Source of the DNA: Acidobacteriota bacterium
Lineage (GTDB): Bacteria > Acidobacteriota > Terriglobia > 20CM-2-55-15
NCBI GenBank assembly: GCA_022821265.1
Contig: JAJEDW010000267.1
Coordinates: 1 to 32,100 of the forward strand
Direction of reading: 5' to 3'
DNA length: 32,100 nt
Under the pieces are notes generated by a model, which saw nothing but the letters and a program-made list of their open reading frames with translations, did not search any database and was not told where the DNA came from. A program made the translations under genes and the position numbers. The number at the start of each line of letters is the position of its first letter. The first letter of the stretch is position 1. Positions 32,089-32,100 of the stretch are shown piece by piece.

Positions 32089-32100
32089 CGCGGCGAGACC

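Overview
The window reads as a chromosomal segment of a high-GC Gram-negative bacterium. The best fit is an acidobacterium of the Vicinamibacteria type. This is inferred from the gene mix, not from any marker gene: tandem CRTAC1 (FG-GAP plus ASPIC/UnbV) proteins, a very large TonB-dependent receptor with an N-terminal carboxypeptidase-regulatory-like domain, PQQ-type dehydrogenases, and two copies of a secreted family ending in EYICQxNN. Codons are strongly G/C-ending. That strips stop codons from the opposite strand and creates very long antisense ORFs (up to 1896 aa), which I treat as shadows. I see no rRNA, tRNA, CRISPR, phage or insertion-sequence features, and no gene-free stretch longer than 300 bases.

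Layout. Bases 1-5002 hold a 5'-truncated TPR protein, an 80-aa membrane-anchored coiled-coil protein, and two tandem CRTAC1 proteins overlapping by 4 bases. The second CRTAC1 gene has an in-frame TGA exactly where its paralogue has a conserved Gly. Bases 5049-6163 hold an orphan secreted protein of visibly lower GC with a good sigma70-like promoter. Bases 6327-9855 are an operon of a secreted EYICQ-family protein and a two-subunit molybdenum hydroxylase (IorA/IorB-like). Bases 9885-12488 hold an exported FMN alpha-hydroxy-acid oxidase carrying a CxxCH motif, divergent from a cyclase-family hydrolase and a 98-aa unknown. Bases 12508-13752 encode a PQQ-like propeller.

Bases 14036-18205 encode the TonB-dependent receptor, closed by a textbook terminator. 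Two TPR proteins follow directly; the second carries a degenerate parvulin domain and is collinear with the truncated TPR gene at the left edge. Bases 21547-22602 encode a membrane protein made of five two-helix repeats. Bases 22779-26755 are an operon of a YncE-like propeller, an internally duplicated diheme cytochrome c and a PQQ dehydrogenase. Convergent to it is the second EYICQ-family protein. Bases 27740-29690 are a luciferase-like monooxygenase and alpha/beta hydrolase pair. The right end has a small coiled-coil protein, an EamA exporter and a PepSY-type membrane protein.

How it fits together (inference). Nearly every product has an export signal or is a membrane protein, so the region looks like an envelope and periplasm oxidation neighbourhood. 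The receptor would import a substrate. The molybdenum hydroxylase, hydroxy-acid oxidase and PQQ dehydrogenase could oxidise organics in the periplasm, with c-type hemes as electron acceptors. The TPR, degenerate-parvulin and CRTAC1 genes form a recurring accessory module of unknown role. I rate that module, the CxxCH flavoenzyme, the fivefold-repeat membrane protein and the nonsense codon as the best leads.
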